The notes beneath the pieces are model-generated. The model was not told the origin of the DNA and did not search any database. It worked only from the letters and a program-made list of their open reading frames with translations. A stretch of 64,000 nt of DNA from Chlamydomonas sphaeroides (lineage: Eukaryota; Chlorophyta; Chlorophyceae; Chlamydomonadales; Chlamydomonadaceae), in NCBI GenBank assembly GCA_001662425.1, contig BDDC01000056.1:64969-128968 (forward strand), given 5' to 3'. Made by a program: the position numbers and the translations under genes. Shown piece by piece: positions 63,104 to 64,000 of the stretch. How positions within the stretch are numbered: the first letter of the stretch is position 1; each line of letters starts with the position of its first letter.

Positions 63104-64000
63104 ATGGCTGACTCGCTCGGTGCACAGCTTGAATCCCAGGCAAGAGAACCAACACCTGGCATTGAAGCGTGACGGCTACGTGTCGTGTAGCACGCTGTTG
63201 TCCTGCTTGGCTGGAACCAACACGTGCGAGTTGCCTCCTCGCAGTTGCCGGGCTTTAAGGCGTCTTTTGGGGGCGAGGAGCTGAAGCGTGCCACCGCGGC
63301 ACTGGCTGGGGCAGTTGGCTCAAGCAAATCTCGGAAGGTGGAGTTGGGCCAGGCCCCGCCCCTGGCTGCAGCGTCGCCCCCAGGGCCCCTGCTGCTGCCC
63401 CATCCCGCTGCTCAGCTGGCCGAGCTCGCTCCTCCCCCACTGCCATGCCCCAGTTAACCTCCCATGACGCAGCCGGGGCGTCTGCGCCCGCGTCTCCTCG
63501 TCCCGACGAGCGGCCCTCCTCGCCAGCCGGGGGCCCACCGCCAGGACAGGTGCGCGCAGGCCTTCCCAGCCCCTGCCCTCCCTGCTCCTCTCACCCTGCC
63601 TCCTCGCCCTCACCCTCTGCGCTCTGCCCATCTTCCCTCCCCTACCCTCCCACACCTGCCCTCCCCACACCCCCAGTCCGCCACCATCGCAGCTATCTTG
63701 GCCCAGACCAGCTCCCCGGACGCCTCCGAGGCCGACCTGGTCCTCCGGGAGCTCGCGCTCGCAGCCAGCCAGTATGCACGAGCTGAGGCAGCAGCCTCGC
63801 GTACCACGTCCGCCGCCCTCTCCCCCCGGCAACAGCCCTCCGATGCCGCCCCCCGCGCCTCGTCCGACAACGCTGCATCCCCCAGCTCGCCCCCAGCAGC
63901 CCCCGGGTCAGGGCTGGGGCCAGCGACCTCCGCAAGGACAGAGCCCGAAGGGCCACCCGCCTCTGCGACTGGCGGGGGCGGGGGCGGGGGTGTCCTCTCC
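63104..64000 (+). CDS. Unrecognised protein, N-terminal part (partial)
   Basis: Four exons fit: 63104-63139, 63245-63337, 63454-63549 and 63677 to the window end, all in phase 0, giving 183 residues so far. The first intron needs a GC donor (CAG|GCAAGA), which fits the GC-AG consensus. The protein starts M-A-D-S-L-G-A-Q-L-E-S-Q-L-P-G-F-K-A-S-F. It continues with a helix-prone E-L-K-R-A-T-A-A-L-A-G-A-V, a Ser/Pro-rich linker, and a helix D-L-V-L-R-E-L-A-L-A-A-S-Q-Y-A-R-A-E-A. The end seen is disordered, Ser/Pro/Gly-rich. I do not recognise a family. The alternative, a run-on of exon 2 to a TAA at 63455, would give a very short protein and is less likely. Confidence 0.5.

Overview
This window is nuclear DNA of a green alga, most likely a chlorophyte of the Chlorophyceae type. 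The evidence is a very high GC content, genes broken by many short GT-AG introns (donors mostly GTGCGT or GTGAGT, acceptors CAG), TGTAA polyadenylation signals 30-500 bp past several stop codons, and proteins swollen by Ala/Gly/Pro/Gln-rich low-complexity stretches. All gene models below were assembled by hand from splice signals and reading-frame phase. No homology search was run, so family names rest on recognised motifs. The assembly has three N gaps (12066-12464, 27754-28116, 44254-44633). I saw no rRNA, tRNA, CRISPR or transposon genes.

Layout. At 1-626 (+) lies the 3' end of a glutamate dehydrogenase gene. At 1270-4977 (-) are three tandem copies of a small, unrecognised two-exon gene family; a fourth copy lies far away at 45898-46510 (+), followed by a decayed fifth near 46976-47460. 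At 5583-9478 (-) is an eleven-exon secretory-pathway carbohydrate sulfotransferase. At 10812-19307 (-) is a giant F-box/leucine-rich-repeat gene with one 3.6-kb exon. At 19747-23645 (+) is a pinin-family gene and at 25229-26452 (-) a mitochondrial ribosomal protein bL21 gene. At 27090-40366 (+) is a giant PHD-finger gene whose N-terminal part resembles the plant IDM1/ROS4 PHD-acetyltransferase proteins, and whose remaining ~2,400 residues are disordered and rich in Arg/Ser, Arg/Asp and Gln/Pro. At 41396-45437 (+) is a multi-pass, probably plastid-targeted membrane protein. At 48230-52999 (-) is a protein with two consecutive four-helix membrane units. At 53561-62693 (+) is a 2,466-residue acidic protein ending in a TACC-like coiled coil. 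At 63104-64000 (+) is the start of an unrecognised gene that runs off the window.

How the genes relate. This is a eukaryotic neighbourhood without operons, and most genes have unrelated housekeeping or regulatory roles. Three divergent gene pairs share short upstream regions that may be bidirectional promoters (19308-19746, 26453-27089, 53000-53560). The most novel items are the small tandem gene family, the giant PHD/GNAT-like/RS-tail protein with its apparently degenerate acetyl-CoA site, and the TACC-like protein with a recurring acidic Met-Asp-x-Asp motif.
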